Source: Polydactylus sextarius (taxonomy: Eukaryota > Chordata > Actinopteri > Polynemidae). From it: a DNA stretch of 64,000 nt. The notes under the pieces are model-generated. The model was not told the DNA's origin and ran no database searches. It saw only the letters and a program-made list of their open reading frames with translations. The position numbers and the translations under genes are program-made. Positions 11,701-25,324 of the stretch are shown here, in pieces. The stretch spans positions 13,091,555 to 13,155,554 of the forward strand of contig CM028931.1 in assembly GCA_016801845.1 (NCBI GenBank). The letters run 5' to 3'. Each line of letters opens with the position of its first letter. Position 1 is the first letter of the stretch.

Positions 11701-14700
11701 CTAAATAATTTATATGGAAGCAATGACAACAATGATAAAAAACCTACCAAGTGTCAAACCAATACATGTGTAATTTAAAGTGATGAGCTTTGACTTGTAA
11801 ATGCTTTTAGTCACAGAGTTAAATGAATGGTCTGACTTACAGCTTAGCAGCAAGCAAAAAATTTCATACAAACAAGGATGTTTTCCATGATAAATTAATA
11901 TGTGCAAAGCGATGATGTGCATGTTTGTATATCATTTGTGTCTTTTCTAGTTGTTTTCTAGCTCACTGTAGATTTCTTTGATATAAAAAATGTCAAGGCT
12001 GTGCTCCACAAAAACACTGGCTTATCGCCGCTGGGTGCTTTGTCATCGTTTGTCCCTGAGGAATGGAAACCTGCATAGAACTGCTTTTTAAGCACTATTT
12101 GGTGGATTTAAAGAAGAATATGTACAGAATACACATGTTCAAATAATGTTTAACTAGTCCTAAGCATGCTTCCTTTTTGATTTTTGATGTCATATTGCTT
12201 TTTTAGAAATGTATTATGGTTTCATATCCTAAAAGTGCCTGTAGAAGAGTGCTGTAAACATGAGAATACGTGAGGCTCTGTCCATGGTGCTGAACTTTGG
12301 TCCATTAGTTTTACCCTTGTGTATGTTTATGTGGCTTCTGTATCTATGCTTTTACTAGGTCAACGTAAAGAACTATGAGGATCTTGTAAATCTTTACATG
12401 AAGTGTAAAAGAATTTTAAGGGGCAATAATAAATTATAAATAAAAGCCAAATACATATTCCCCGAAGAACCTGACATTGTCATCACAAAGTAATTTTCAC
12501 AGCGTAATTGGGAACAAACTTCTTAAAAATGTATATTAATTATCTAACTCCTGGCACTATATAAAAGGCAAAAGCTACAAATTGAGCTACAAGGGGGAAA
12601 CTTCTATATTGTAAATGATGAGTGTTGCAGTGCAAGATAAGGCTGTTACTACATTCTCCCCCTTACCAGGACAATATAGAGAGATGCAGAGATACATTCG
12701 TAAATTGTATGGGGGAACTCTCTAAGGTGTGGACATATAGACATAAAGTAGACAAGGAAATATTTATTATGTTTATATAATATTTATTATTATTATCCAT
12801 ATCATAAATAACAGAAAATGTAAACCATCAAGATCAAGTGCAGCTCAGTGTCCAGTGTGCTGTTGTTGACAACCCTTTTATTGTGTCTATAATGAAAAGC
12901 TCTACATATTTCAATAACACATTATTCCCCAAAACACAAAGTATGTTTTTAAATCAATAATTTATCTGCATTTGTGTTATAAATTAAACTGTAAAATGTA
13001 GCACAAAAACATCTTGACAAAAGTGATAGGTTAACATATTGTACCTTTTTCCAACTTAAAACTGCTGCTCATGTGGGAAAAAGAATAATGAGCTGTAATC
13101 CCTTACAGGTAGCTGGCTCAACTGCACATGTTTCCAGGCTTGGTGTGAAATAATGAGAACAGGAGCCTATGAGCAATACTGAACAGCCACAACAAGACTG
13201 ATGTTATCATCATCACAACCTTGAACTGGACTGAGGCTTAACCATGTTCAGGTAGACCATCAGAGTTTGAAAATACACAATTATTCTGTGCTGTGACGAT
13301 GTTTTACCTAAAATAAGGCACAATATGATACAATGCATGGAATTAGTCATGCAATAAGTATTACCTTCTGAAACTTGTAAGATTCATTCTCTGTTGAGGG
13401 CTTTTCTAAACTTCACATCTCATTGCATCACATTATGAAGTGTTCTTGCAACTGTGTTCTCCCAATACTCTGTGCATATGAGGAGAAGCTATGCAGCCTC
13501 ATAAATTGACTAATGATTTGTTTAACAATGGGGAACAATAGTGTCTCTGTCTCTGTCACCATTATTATTATTGCAGAGCCAGGAGACAACAAATTAAAGT
13601 AAAGCTTGGAGAAATTACTCTGCAATTCAGCTGTGATACCTACTGTGAGATAACAATTCTGCTAAGATCTAAGGGATCATTTCTCATTGATTGATTTATT
13701 ATTTATTGTTACCCAAGAATTATGGTATGTTTCGAGTCACTGTGCAAAGGAAGAAAAGCTCAGGAAGGTGGTAAGAAAAAGATGACTTCCACACTGGTAC
13801 GAGTTCATGTTCAGCACCATGGACAGGGCTTCTCCCAGGCGATCCACACTGTCCTGAGGAAACCACATACCTCCTAAATGTCAACTTTTCATGATTTCTC
13901 AGATCAGCTCTTTCAGATGATTCAGTGTTATGATTTAGCTTAAGGAAAAGAGAATTAGAGCACTAGATGCATTTACGTGAAAATTTTAAAATATGCGTTG
14001 TCGCAGTCCTAGAAATCTGCAGATCTGCTTATCCGCTTATTAAAGCTGTCACTTCTCCTTACTATTGTTAGGAGAAACATTGGCAAATTTCACACAACAA
14101 CAGCTGATAGCTGTAGCAGGTGCACCAGCTAATTGTTCAATTGCATCAATTAGGCTGATGCTGCCACAGGCATAAGCTGCGAGCAAGGTAGGATATTAAT
14201 AAAATACTGTACCTTGTGCAAAGAGAGGCAGTGCTTTAGAGTGAAAGCGAACTGGAAAGTTTGAAAATACATCTGACATTTGTCACATTTGTAGCTCACG
14301 TGTATGCCCTCATGTTTGCCACAGTACTGTATAAAGTACCACATTCTCAACTTATGGCTGTGTCACAAAAAGAAAAACATGATCAGAATTTTTTTCTATT
14401 TACTGTTTACTACATACTATTACTGCTATACGTGAACAGCCTTTACTATGTGCTGTTTGGCTACATATGTAAGGAAAATCCAACAAGGGAATGCCATTGG
14501 GTATGCTTTGCCTGGTTAAAAGGCTTCCTTAGGGATGATGCCTGGGGTCCTTCTTTACCTCTCAGCAACACAACTGAGTGGACATGCAAGTCATTTCTCA
14601 TATACAGTAGAAAAAAAATTCCACAACTCTACCAAGGCCACTGGATAATGTGGATGAGATGCAGCCCAGGGATGCATACTGATATAACCAGCAGTGGCTG

Positions 14701-14970
14701 GGCTGGATGAATATGTGCTAAGATGGATGACAGACAGACCATACTGAAATATAATTTTACAGAATGGTGTAATCGGAGCAACTAGAGGGAGGGATCACGA
14801 CATGGTGCAGGATATAGTAGCACAAGGTCAAACATACAGGTAGCTACTGGTGTATGAATTATATATACTAAGACAGAGGTACAGATTGAATATCACACAA
14901 GACACATCTACAAAGGATCTTTCCAGATGGACACATACAGCATAATCAAGCCACAGCATGTTGCTCTTAC
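8782..14970 (-). other. fibcd1: fibcd1 intron 3 (6.2 kb)
   Basis: The interval is bounded by GTAAGAG at 14970 and CCCCAG at 8782. It is AT-rich with no recognisable gene or complete transposon. A markedly purine-rich stretch on the plus strand (about 9060-9480) gives spurious open frames on both strands. Confidence 0.85.
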
Positions 14971-15130
14971 CGTTGGAGCAGCCCTTGAAACGAGCCCCTC
15001 TGACTGGTGCCCTCTGCAAGTCGGCCTTGACACGCGCCTTCAGGCCCACGTTCTCCTTCTGCATGGCGTTGAGAGCATCACTCACTGAGTTCACTACCTT
15101 CACCATGTTGATCTGGCTGTCTGACAGCAA
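14971..15130 (-). CDS. fibcd1: fibcd1 coding exon 3 (coiled-coil stalk)
   Basis: This 160-bp exon encodes residues 185-237 plus the first base of codon 238. It starts right after TGTCTGTAG with LLSDSQINMVKVVNSVSDAL and ends ...APVRGARFKGCSN plus G, followed by the donor GTAAGAG (14970-14969). The preceding exon ends ...GRLIQ, so the junction reads LIQ-LLSDSQ, as in the family. The segment continues the stalk coiled coil, then has a basic linker (KADLQRAPVRGARFKGC) with a cysteine just before the fibrinogen-related domain. Phase 1 at the 3' end matches the 2-base start of exon 4. The first codon is TTG (Leu) inside the protein, not a start. Confidence 0.95.
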
Positions 15131-15674
15131 CTACAGACACAGTGGAAGAAAATAAAACATCTTAAGTTATTAACGCTCATTGCACATGTTAGTTATTATA
15201 CATGTAGTTATTCTGTTTTGTATTATGATTGGTTTGAAGCATACCAGACATTTAAAAAAAACCCTTGTCCATTTATTTCATTACAATTAAAAAAAAAAAA
15301 AAAAGAGAGAAACCCATTAAACTCTGAGTGGCACGGTCCACTAGTCCTGCTCTGGATTCAAATGGTGTTTGATAGGAAGGACACACATTTGTCAAGTAAT
15401 ATTGTAATTCTGAAGAGCAGAACAGTCTGTACCAGACATTTCAAAAAGGGAACATATTTGTGTAAATACAATTCTACAATGGCATTTAGAAGGCATCAAA
15501 TTTTCATTATGGCTGAACAAGCTGGGGGAAATACATGACTTGCTCATTTTCTTCTGTCATATTTCTGACTGAGTAGTTGCTCAGAGTTTCCTTTCCAACA
15601 GTGATCGATGAATGCATCACTTTGAATTGATCTATAGGACTTTTAGCATAACTGCCAGTACCTAAACACGTCCA

Positions 15675-15676
<2 letters not shown>

Positions 15677-15752
<76 letters not shown>
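15677..15752. repeat. A-run joined to (AT)n microsatellite
   Basis: About 35 A residues are followed directly by about 20 AT units and then T-rich sequence. It lies in fibcd1 intron 2, about 550 bp upstream of exon 3 in transcript direction. Confidence 0.95.
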
Positions 15753-15755
<3 letters not shown>

Positions 15756-18444
15756 TATTTTATTTTTGTCAAATTTACATCAAACTTCCACAATAACACG
15801 TGACAGCAGGATATTTCAGAATGCCCATGTTTTCTTAGCATTCATTTTCTGGATATGTTTCCGTGTTAAAGGTTGGCGTGACACAGTCGCCTTTCAGCAG
15901 CAAACTCAGGTGTCAGAGCATCCTTGAACACACCTGCAAGGACAGCTTTCAAAGTAGTCTACACTGCATGACCGCCTGAAAATATGACTTTGACAAAAAA
16001 AAAGTTTACTGAAAGTGGAAACCAGCAGCTAACTCTTACATAGTGTTCGCCTTTCCAGGAAATGATACTAATGCACTGGATGTACATTATACCAATTTTG
16101 CAGTTAATGAGCTAAAACACTTTATAACCACTGGTACAGTATAGTCCTTTAGGGATCTGAAGAAACACTCAGGTGCAAAGACTGGCCGGTGTAACAAAGA
16201 CACCACATGGTAGCCCCATCCTATAATGCACCCTAGTGATTGCTGTGAAACACAAAGAGCCCTGTGGGAAGGCTGGTGATGAATGTTTGTGCTAAGACTA
16301 GCAGAGAACAGGGTAACCTCTCTGATCTGCTGTGGTCACTTCGTTTCCTGTAGCCCTTTATGTGCTGTTCATTGTGGAAAGGTCGTTTTCACATATTGCC
16401 CTAGTTGGCCAACACCTATGCGCAGCCAGGTGTCGGGCTCCACATGAACTATAATTTTGAAGGTATGAGAAATATTGCTCTTCCTTATTCTCATATACGC
16501 GCACAAACCCCCCGCACTCCCTTACTTTCATCTTACACTCACCATCACACACATGCACACAGAGACCTGCAGTGTTCAAAGTCACATATAAGGGGTTCAG
16601 AGTCTTCTATCAAAGGTGTGTCTGTGCAGCTATATTCAGGTGTTACAGCTGCATTAGACACAAACTCCAGGGGCCTTTCTATGGCCTCAATAACTATGCA
16701 ACATACCTTGGAGGCACAGAGCTGCACCACAATCATATTACATGGGCACTGGAGCTTTAACCCGCACACATGCGTACACACAAAGGATACAGCGAGGAAC
16801 ACTGTAGTTTTCTCCTCGAGCCATTGTTGCATGTATGTGTGTCACACTGAGGCAAACATTTTTTACAGACTTTGACAGGTTTTAATATTACTGTACGGGT
16901 TTGGGTCTAATTGTGTGTACATTTCTTGAGTTGTAATTTATTAGGTAAGTATACACTGCATGTTTGGGTGTGTGCGTTCAAAAGGCAGCAAACAAAGGAA
17001 GAGCAATGTCTGCCATCTTAATGCTAAGCCTTGACTGACACATCAGTTAGGATCACAATGTAATTAGCTCTCATTAGGCAGGTTGTACATTGACTCATAA
17101 AACTGCATGAAACAACAACAGGTGTTCTTTTTGTGAGACACGATTCTTTTTTTTTAGTGGGCCCACTTAAATCTCAATGTGATTTCCACAGCTTGTGTGT
17201 TTGTTTTGAGGTTTCTGTTGGTCTGAATTAAATGTTCCACATGTTTAAGATGTATTGTCTTAGCTTAAAGTCACAGGAGAGACAGGAGCTGCAGGGCAAG
17301 TTTAAAAAGAAGGAAAAAAAACTAAAGTGGAGCCTGGAGTGGTAAATGGACAAAGTGAAAGGAGCAATCAAGTGCTCCTCTCTTTCCTCTTCACTAGTGT
17401 GGCCCTTTGCTTTGGAAATAATTTAAACCCCCAAGCACATATGGACTATTCCATGACCTCAAAATCCAACAGGTCTAAAATGTAACGAGAAAAACCTCAA
17501 TCTACTGTACCTTGCTGGACCTGTACCAATAGCACATATGTCGTAATGATGCTTTGTGAATGTTTATGCAAAATCATCATTATGCTTTTTCACCCACAGT
17601 CTGTATATTTTTCCATAACTTATTTCACTCATGTTGCTGCATTGAAGATACAAGCCACATTTCTGTTAAGATATGTCCACATCCTGTATTTTAGAGCACC
17701 CTGCCATCTTTTTCATCTCTGAGCATCTGTGATGGAGATGCACATCTTCATCTCCTGCACCTCCTCCTCAAGAGCTGCTGGGTGGTTAATTGTTTATCCT
17801 GTGTGTTGTTTCTTCGTAGCCAATAAGCTACGCCCGAGTGGAGCTCTTGAAAACTAAAAATAGCATTCCAGATTAAAGAGATGTTAATAGATTTCATACC
17901 TACTACTGACCTCCCTATCATACGAGATGTGCATGTCAAGATTTTTACATCCCAGCTGTACTTACTGTTAATTAAATTAAATCAATAAATGCTTTGTTTA
18001 ACGAAAGTAGTGCAAAAATGTTCAGTCAACCTCTGCCTCACATACTGTATCCTTCTGATTAATCACTCTTAGAGTTCATGGACAGATAACAGAGTACAGA
18101 GGAAAAAGAAACAATGAATAAAAGATTATCCTGATGATGGACAGAACCTTTACGCATAAAGGGAACATTTTCACAGCAAATCTGATTAATATAATACAGA
18201 GAGTCTCTGATCGTCGATCAGGCTTTTGATTTTGACCATGTGTGGCTCAGTGGGGAGCCGTGACTCCAGCTGTGAAATTAAATCATTATTTATGAAATAA
18301 AGTGGAGGAATGAACCTTTAATGTTTCTGTGTGCTTATTGACCTTGTTTCACTTAAACAATAGTCTGTATCATTATGCATCAATATGTATTGTATTCCAT
18401 TTCTGACTATCATACATAAATATAATGGTGCGTTAATGTATAAC

Positions 18445-18470
18445 ATATATATATATATATATATATATAT
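18445..18470. repeat. (AT)n microsatellite
   Basis: (AT)13 directly abutting the TAGGGGTGCAACGATAC hAT-like end at 18471. Confidence 0.95.
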
Positions 18471-19115
18471 TAGGGGTGCAACGATACGTGTATCTGTATC
18501 AGTCGTCTCGGTTCGGTATGCTATGAATTGAACAATACACAATTTTATATTTATTTTATCAACTTCTGACGATGCACTCTGTGCTGAAACCTCTGTGAAT
18601 CTGCGCTCGGCTGCTCTGCCTTAAGCTGCATTGAAAAACTCTTTTGTTCCCTGTGCCATCAAACTGTTCAACTCCTCACTGGGGGCGGAGGAGGGTGAAC
18701 AAAAGAGCAGAGAGACTGATGGACAGAGCAGTCTGTCTGAGTCTGTCTTACCAAAAGATCACCAGACTACAACAATGTGCAATAATCTGTACACCCTACA
18801 TGACCATGTCACCTTGGACAATACACAATATATATAAATATATTTTTCTCTATTCTTATAGTTTCATTTATAATTATTAAATTTACTGTATTAACAGAAC
18901 TGCTGGACTCATAACCTTGCGCAATTTACAATAACCACCATAACCGTGTGTGTGTATGTGTCTACATTGTCTTTAGTGTCGGAAAAAATGAATTAAATAA
19001 TTTGTAGCCGCCAGTGTTGATACTGAGGAGGCCGGCACACACTAATCATTATATGTGAAATTGTATCAATATGCATTATCAATATTAATATGAATTGCAA
19101 TACGTCTTAAAATGA
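18471..19115. mobile_element. hAT-like element, truncated, with an internal LINE 3' fragment
   Basis: The left end TAGGGGTGCAACGATACGTG is typical of hAT-family terminal repeats in fish. At about 18600-18690 a plus-strand frame reads KNSFVPCAIKLFNSSLGAEEG, which resembles the last residues of a LINE ORF2 and suggests a nested LINE 3' fragment. The right side (about 19060-19115, with CAATATGCATT and CAATACG repeats) looks like degraded hAT subterminal sequence, but the matching CCCCTA end is missing. Limits on the right are uncertain. Confidence 0.45.
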
Positions 19116-20159
19116 TAAATGTAGTTTGCACAGAGATTGAACTTGACTATTATCTTCTTGTCCTTGTCCTCTCTGACTGTTACAACCCAGCGCAGCTAGA
19201 GAAATGGAGAAGTAATGTAAATACCAGCTGCTGCGGTTAAACAGAAGTTATCAATTTATTAGAGGTATACAAATATCAATTAGAAAATAAACAATACAGA
19301 AAAGGCCATGGGCGCTACTCAAAAGAAAATAAAACAATAATAAAACATCACTACGTGTGTCTAATAATTTTAACCTTTGCAAAACAAAAGGTGTCAGTAA
19401 TAGTAAAGAACGAATGATGACTAACGATGATGAACTGTTCAATGACAATACAGGATGCTGTGAGTATCTGTCAAAACATTCTTTGGAACTGGTGGAGACG
19501 TGGGGATTGGAACTGGGATGGGGCACCAATCCAATCAGTTGCCACTGCAGGCGAGTGTGAGCACCAGTCCTCTAGAGCTCACACATCCCAATTTACATAT
19601 GTCAAAATTGTTCAGGCCGTCTTTGGCCATAACACTGACGAACTGCTACAGTACATGCTACAGTACTGTTACTGCATTCCTGTTTAAAAAACTACAACAA
19701 GATCTCTGCAAATTTTATTTTCTATCAAGTTCTCAAAGGACTTTATGTTAACCATAGTGAACATCTTGAGGCGATGTAGGTTGCTGCTCTAAAGTAGCAG
19801 TGGTTTGCCCATAGATCCTTAGCAGAGGTTGTGGGTGTTGCTTGTCCAAAACATTAATATCCCACAAGCACGTAATTCAGTTTAAACTGCAACCCAAGGT
19901 TCAACAAAATCAGTATGTCACGCTCTCCCTTGAAGCTTTTACATCCTTTGCAGTCTTTTCTGCAGTCAGACATTGTACAAAACTGAATATCAAGCCAGTT
20001 GAATATGTGAACTACATTTTATGTCAGTTGGACTTCTGCTAAGGAGGATCTAGCCCTTCCAACTCATTTAATTTTGAAGTGCAAGAGTGCAGGTCATGAA
20101 ATCCTCTGTGCTCACCCCAGTGGACATATATGGTTGTCTATGCAATTGCTGGTTGGAGC

Positions 20160-20183
20160 AAAAAAAAAAAAAAAAAAAAAAAA
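20160..20183. repeat. Poly(A) run
   Basis: 24 consecutive A residues. No retrotransposed sequence was recognised directly upstream. Confidence 0.9.
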
Positions 20184-20793
20184 TACACTTTTAATGTGAT
20201 TTATATCATTGAAAAAAGTTTGTACTTACCATGAGAAAGATCAATGGAGATGTTAGCTAGTGCAGAGACCTTTAAGAGAACACTTCATAAGATTTGAAGT
20301 TTCACTCTTCTGTGAGGATTGAGTCTTTGGGACTTTAGTCATTCGTATTTGGTGTTGAGCATTTGGCTTGAATTTACATAAAGTGCGAAAAAAGTGCAAA
20401 ATAACCATTTCACAAGTAACTTTGTGAAGAGGCAGATTGCAGCAGTCAGGTCGGTCAAGGGAATGGCCAGCAATAAAGACAACAGAGGCTCAGAGTTAGA
20501 GGATGCACCAGCAGCATCGTTTGAGTCTGCTGTGTTGGATCATTATAGATTTTGTGCTAAATATGATGATGGGGGTAAGTAAGTGGTGGACAAATCCGCA
20601 TAAGTCAAAACTGAAACCGCGTGCAACACGTTATAGCCTTTTGTACTCCTCGGTTTCCAGACCATAGTTGGAGAGCAGGGGAGATTGGTTTCCTCAGGGC
20701 CACAGCTAGTTTTTAGCTTCAGGGCTAATGCCTTTTCACATATCGTCTGGGTCCTGACAAGATGCAGTATTTCTTCTCTGACGCTGTAACCTG

Positions 20794-21762
20794 GGGCCTC
20801 ATTTATAAAACTATGAGTAGAATTCATGCCAAAAGGTGGACAAAACACAGAAAGTGCATATGCAAATCTAACGCCAATTTCCTTTCCCAATCTGCTCCAA
20901 ATGTGGCAACACCTACGCATAGGTCTTACCACACCCACAAATAACTATAAATGGAGAGCAAAAAGCCTAAAATTAACATTCATTTATAGAGAAAAAAGGT
21001 TGGCGCAGGCATAAAGAAACACAAAGAGAAGGAATATGCCGATCTGTCATGAAAACACAGGCAGGGGAGGTAAACAGGGAAGAAGTACTAGAGCCCACAG
21101 GTTGGTTGCAATAATTTGCCTCTGAGACTGAAAGACTAAAAAACAAAAAGATAAGAGGAATTTAACAAAAAACTCACTAAGGTTTTTGTTCAAAAAGAAG
21201 CTAATGGACTTACAAGTAAAGGTAAGAACATGCACACGCTAATTTTATTTGTTTTGAATGAGTATGGATTGAGGAATTATGATGGTGAATTAAAAACACA
21301 CAGAGTACGCAAAGGAAATACGCTCTGTCTCTATACCGTTGTTTTTTGTTTGTTTGTTGGTTTTTTTGAGCCGCGATACATTTAATGTTAAATGTAAAAT
21401 AAGAATACTGACATGAAATATGAAAACAGTCAGTAATCCATGTGTGAGCTGCCAAAATAAATGGTGAATTTAAGCTTCTCTATTGGGTTTATATATGTCT
21501 AAGTGTGAACGACGTCTTCACATGTGATATGGGATGTTATATTTCATTAATTTTCTATCACTTAACTAATTTCAGCTTATTCTCCGGGTTTCCTTCTGAG
21601 GTCTCACTTTCCCGTTTCCCTTTTTTGTGTGTGCATGCGTCACAGTTTGCGTGATAGTGCGAACATTTTTGCGTCAAGTTTGCTTTTTATAAATCCCAAA
21701 CTTTGTGTAGAAAGTGGCATACGCATTCTTTTGTGCCTATGTAACATTTATAAATGAGGCTC
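20794..21762. mobile_element. Non-autonomous DNA transposon, Harbinger-like
   Basis: The ends are inverted repeats: GGGCCTCATTTATAAA on the left and TTTATAAATGAGGCTC on the right (one mismatch in 16). Each end is flanked by CTG (20791-20793 and 21763-21765), consistent with a 3-bp target duplication as made by PIF/Harbinger transposases. The 969-bp interior has only short open frames with no recognisable transposase domain, so the element would depend on an autonomous relative. Subterminal GCGTA-type motifs occur near both ends (GTGGCATACGCATTC on the right). Superfamily assignment is inferred from target length only. Confidence 0.6.
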
Positions 21763-23611
21763 CTGAACTGTATATTTACTGTTAAACTTAACACAGTCTA
21801 ACATTACTCCAGGCACTCCGCTGTTTCTCATCGTTCACTCTCTCTCACTCACAATCAGTTACACTACTCTTACAACAGCGCAATGCTCATGCTAGCAGCA
21901 ATACAGTAACTCCCAAACTTTATGAAGAGACTCTATAATCCTATAAGAGCCAATTTCATCCAGTTCAGTCACTGGCCTTAAAGATGGCAGTAACGCTGTA
22001 TTTTAGTATTGAAAACAATTAAAAACCAACAGTTTAAACCTTTTTTTGCCAAATAAGTGAAAAGCATTTTGAAATCAGCAATATCTCCCCATTTATTATT
22101 AAAATCACACCCAGTTTTAATCTAAAGCCTGATTCATGCTCATCTGTGTCTGATATGCAATAATGCAGAGCCTTTAAAATAATGCAGAGTCGTTATGTAG
22201 CCTGTCCGACCCCCTCTCTGTGGGCTTATGTGCATCTCCCCAATTTTTTAACTGTCAAAACGACGGAGAGCACACGGAGACCGCAGGGTTGTGATTGGTA
22301 TTTTTCAATTACCTAATTTCCAGAATCCCGATTTGCTTATTCCTTCCACAACAACAACATCGCCACACGTCTCCCCTTAAGTTTTTGTCTCAACATCTGC
22401 AATAAAATAATTTGTTCAATGTCAATCAGTTCCAGTTTCAACAAATATCTTCTCTCGGTCTCCATTTTACGTTGTGTGTGGAGGAACAAGGCTGGGCGGT
22501 AAATAAACAATCGGAGATAGCCGATAATCGTAACAGAAAGAAATGTATCACCCCCTACTGTCCTGGCAGTGAATTGCTTTACTGCATGCGCCAGCCAACA
22601 GAGAACTTCAAAAGAGTTCATGGCTGCATTGATCCAACTGCGTGGCCGTGCAGTACACAGTCTGGAGAAACATAACTCAGCCTTAAGAACATCACAATGA
22701 CGTGGCCAATGCCAAACTGCCTCATTCTTTCAGTTTTTATGTGACTATATGACATGTTGCTAGAATGTTTTTTCCTTCTACCTACAAGGGCCCCGATGAT
22801 GAGAAAGTTGTAATCTATTACCTATGCAATAAGCTACCTATGTGATCTTTAACCTTTTAGATATTCTGAATCATGAAGGCGCCACTATGTCTAGAGTATG
22901 TTGATATAAGTAGAAAATGTATACCAAGGGTAGCTCTTAATGTATAACATATGTTTAGCACATATACTATATTAGATGTTACGAGAAAATATTTCTTTGT
23001 AGCTCCCTGTAGCATGAGAGGAATCACCCATGTGTGCATGTATTAAAGCACGTTGAATGGACTAGGGAGTTCTTCTCTTCTTCATTGGCATCTTAGAGGG
23101 CACATCATTACAGTTGTCCTTGAGAATAACTGCTATTTTATCTACTGCTGATATTTGGTATTTCTGAAGTGTTGAAAAAAAAAAAAAAGAAAAATTTTAA
23201 CCGAACCATGGATTGCGTGAACCACTCTTACCCCTAGACACATTTCAATTACTTTCAATAAGCAGCAAAGCTAAGACATGCACACAGATATTTCACCAAG
23301 GCAGGACAAAGGCTAATTAGTTATTGCTTAGGGGCAGTTCTCAACGTCATTGTTTTTGCATGATTACTTATCCACAGATGAAGGTGAAGGCTGAGTGGTA
23401 CTGTTTGGTGGGGCAGATTTGTCTGTGGGATAAATCCTTTATTAGTGTGTTTTTAATTGTTTCTGACAATATTCAACCTGCTCACAGCAGTGCTATAGCA
23501 CTGAGGCTGCACCAATGAAGGCAAAAAAAAAAACCAAACATATTCTTCAGAATGCCATTCTTGGGCTACACTGCTACTGCTGGGCTCATGAAAAAGAAGA
23601 CTGAGCCATAA

Positions 23612-23650
23612 GGAGTCCCTCAGGGTTTAATTCTCAGGCCACTGATGTTG
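23612..23650 (+). mobile_element. Tiny LINE reverse-transcriptase relic
   Basis: Plus-strand codons read GVPQGLILRPLML, which resembles the conserved GVPQGS.LGPLLF block (motif B) of LINE reverse transcriptases. No flanking RT sequence could be traced, so this is a very short or very decayed relic, or coincidence. Confidence 0.35.
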
Positions 23651-25324
23651 AGGGGTATTTGAAAGAACCTAAAACAGTGGCACAAATTAGGCAAATAATA
23701 AACCAATTTATGTAATACACAGTCCAGTTGCAACACTGGCCACATGCCTCACCCATTCCGTCACTCTGAAAACTGGCAGTTAGATGTGTTGTTTTATTCT
23801 CTTATTTTAATGGTTTTTCATATCACTGTGATTTCTTTGAATCAAAATAGATGTGCTTTGGTGTGCCTCTCTATTTGAAGCTGCGAACTCTGAAAAAAAT
23901 AGAGAATATGTCCCGATTTTTGACAAATCAAAACAAATTGGTCCAAAACCAGCTGCAATCAGATTCTCCTGCTCCTCGCCTCAGGAGCATGTGGAAGAGT
24001 TTCTGTCTATGTGGCAGGATAAGACTGTTCTTCAGGGGGCTGCTGTGCACACAGAGCCATTACTAACACATCCACAGTCAGCTATGTGTCATTGTATAAA
24101 TCAGAAGTCCTGGCCACAGGTGGCCCATAGATCACACAGTCACACCACGGTGTCAGCCAGAAACAGCGGATGTGCGCACCACATGCCTTACCTCCAAAGA
24201 GAAAATCAATCACCTGGAGTTTCTGGGATGGCAGCACCACCTCCACTTAGCCTCAGTGCCCACTGTACAATGCCACCTACACCATGTTAACAACAGTGAA
24301 GGGACTGGGCCCTCTTTCAGCTTCCATTGTGCTACCAATCAGCAACCATTGTTTTGTAGCCCACGGAGGCTGAGCAGGCCAACCCAGTGAGTTTTTGAGT
24401 GATTTCTAAACATTGTTGAACTCTAAGCTACAGAGGTCTGGGTTAAAGAAAGGATTGGCAGGAGTGGGATACATTCAGTTGTTTGAGCAGTATGGCTGGC
24501 AGCTATGAAATCTATTTACTAAAGAACAGAAAGGCTGAGTCTGATGGGTCAAAATCAAGAGCATGTAGTGTAATGATTTTCTATGCACATTTCTGAAATG
24601 TGTCGTCAATAAATCAACGTGGGCAGAGTGAAACTGAAGGGGTCTAATTATGTTTCTATCCAAGTCTGGGTTTGTCTAAATCATCTAGGGAAACATTATG
24701 TTATCTTACTGAATTAATGTGCATGTTGTTTTGTGTCTTGAATCTTGATGGGCATTTCGTCCCCTGTGACCTCATCTTCAAACACTAGACTGAGTGAGTT
24801 ATACTCAGTGGAACACAAGTCCTATTTGCACTTTAATCTAGCTGTTGCTGGTCTGTGTAGTGTAAAGAGAAATTAACATGGTCGAGTTGGCAACAGATTG
24901 GTGAGTGATGGTGTTGTGACCATTCCACTGAAAAGGAATGGACTAAATAACAACAGAGAGTAAACTCTCGGGTTCAATGAGCTGTCACACATCTAAAGGT
25001 GGTTTTGCAATTAATATGCATCGATAAGTAGTTCTACAATCCAGTCTTAAAGCCTCTCTGTACAATACTTCAGTAGCAAGTATGCAGTACACTGAATTCA
25101 GTTCTTCTGTCATTACTACTCAACCAGTCCCTGGCCAATTGTTATATTTTTTCATGATCACTGCTTAAGACCTTTGATTTTATTTTTGGCACCATGTCTG
25201 TATTATAATTATGTCTATGAGAATAAACTCAAACAGACAGATTATACTGGAGTCCTTCAATACTATTGAAACCTGTGGTGTATTTTCTGCAACGTTACAA
25301 TAATACAGCGTGTGTGTGACTCAC

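Larger units (their letters stand above)
15131..25324 (-). other. fibcd1: fibcd1 intron 2 (10.2 kb)
   Basis: The interval is bounded by GTGAGT at 25324 and TGTAG at 15131. It contains an A-run/AT repeat (15677-15752), an AT repeat with a hAT end (18445 onward), a Harbinger-like element (20794-21762), a 24-bp A-run (20160-20183) and a tiny reverse-transcriptase fragment (23612-23650). Nothing else recognisable was seen in 15753-18444, 19115-20793, 21763-23611 or 23651-25324. Confidence 0.85.

Noticed and set aside
14150..14350. Minus-strand open frame with zinc-finger-like YKCDKCQMYF
   Set aside because: Only one CxxC pair, no second finger, no linker and no supporting splice sites; lies in intron 3.
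14261..14710. 149-codon plus-strand open frame
   Set aside because: No recognisable domain, and composition like translated AT-rich DNA.
22480..22560. GGCTGGGCGGTAAATAAACAAT resembling a hAT end
   Set aside because: Too short, with no partner end or duplication.
23853..24290. 145-codon plus-strand open frame
   Set aside because: No recognised motif and it changes to low-complexity His/Pro-rich sequence; no evidence beyond length.
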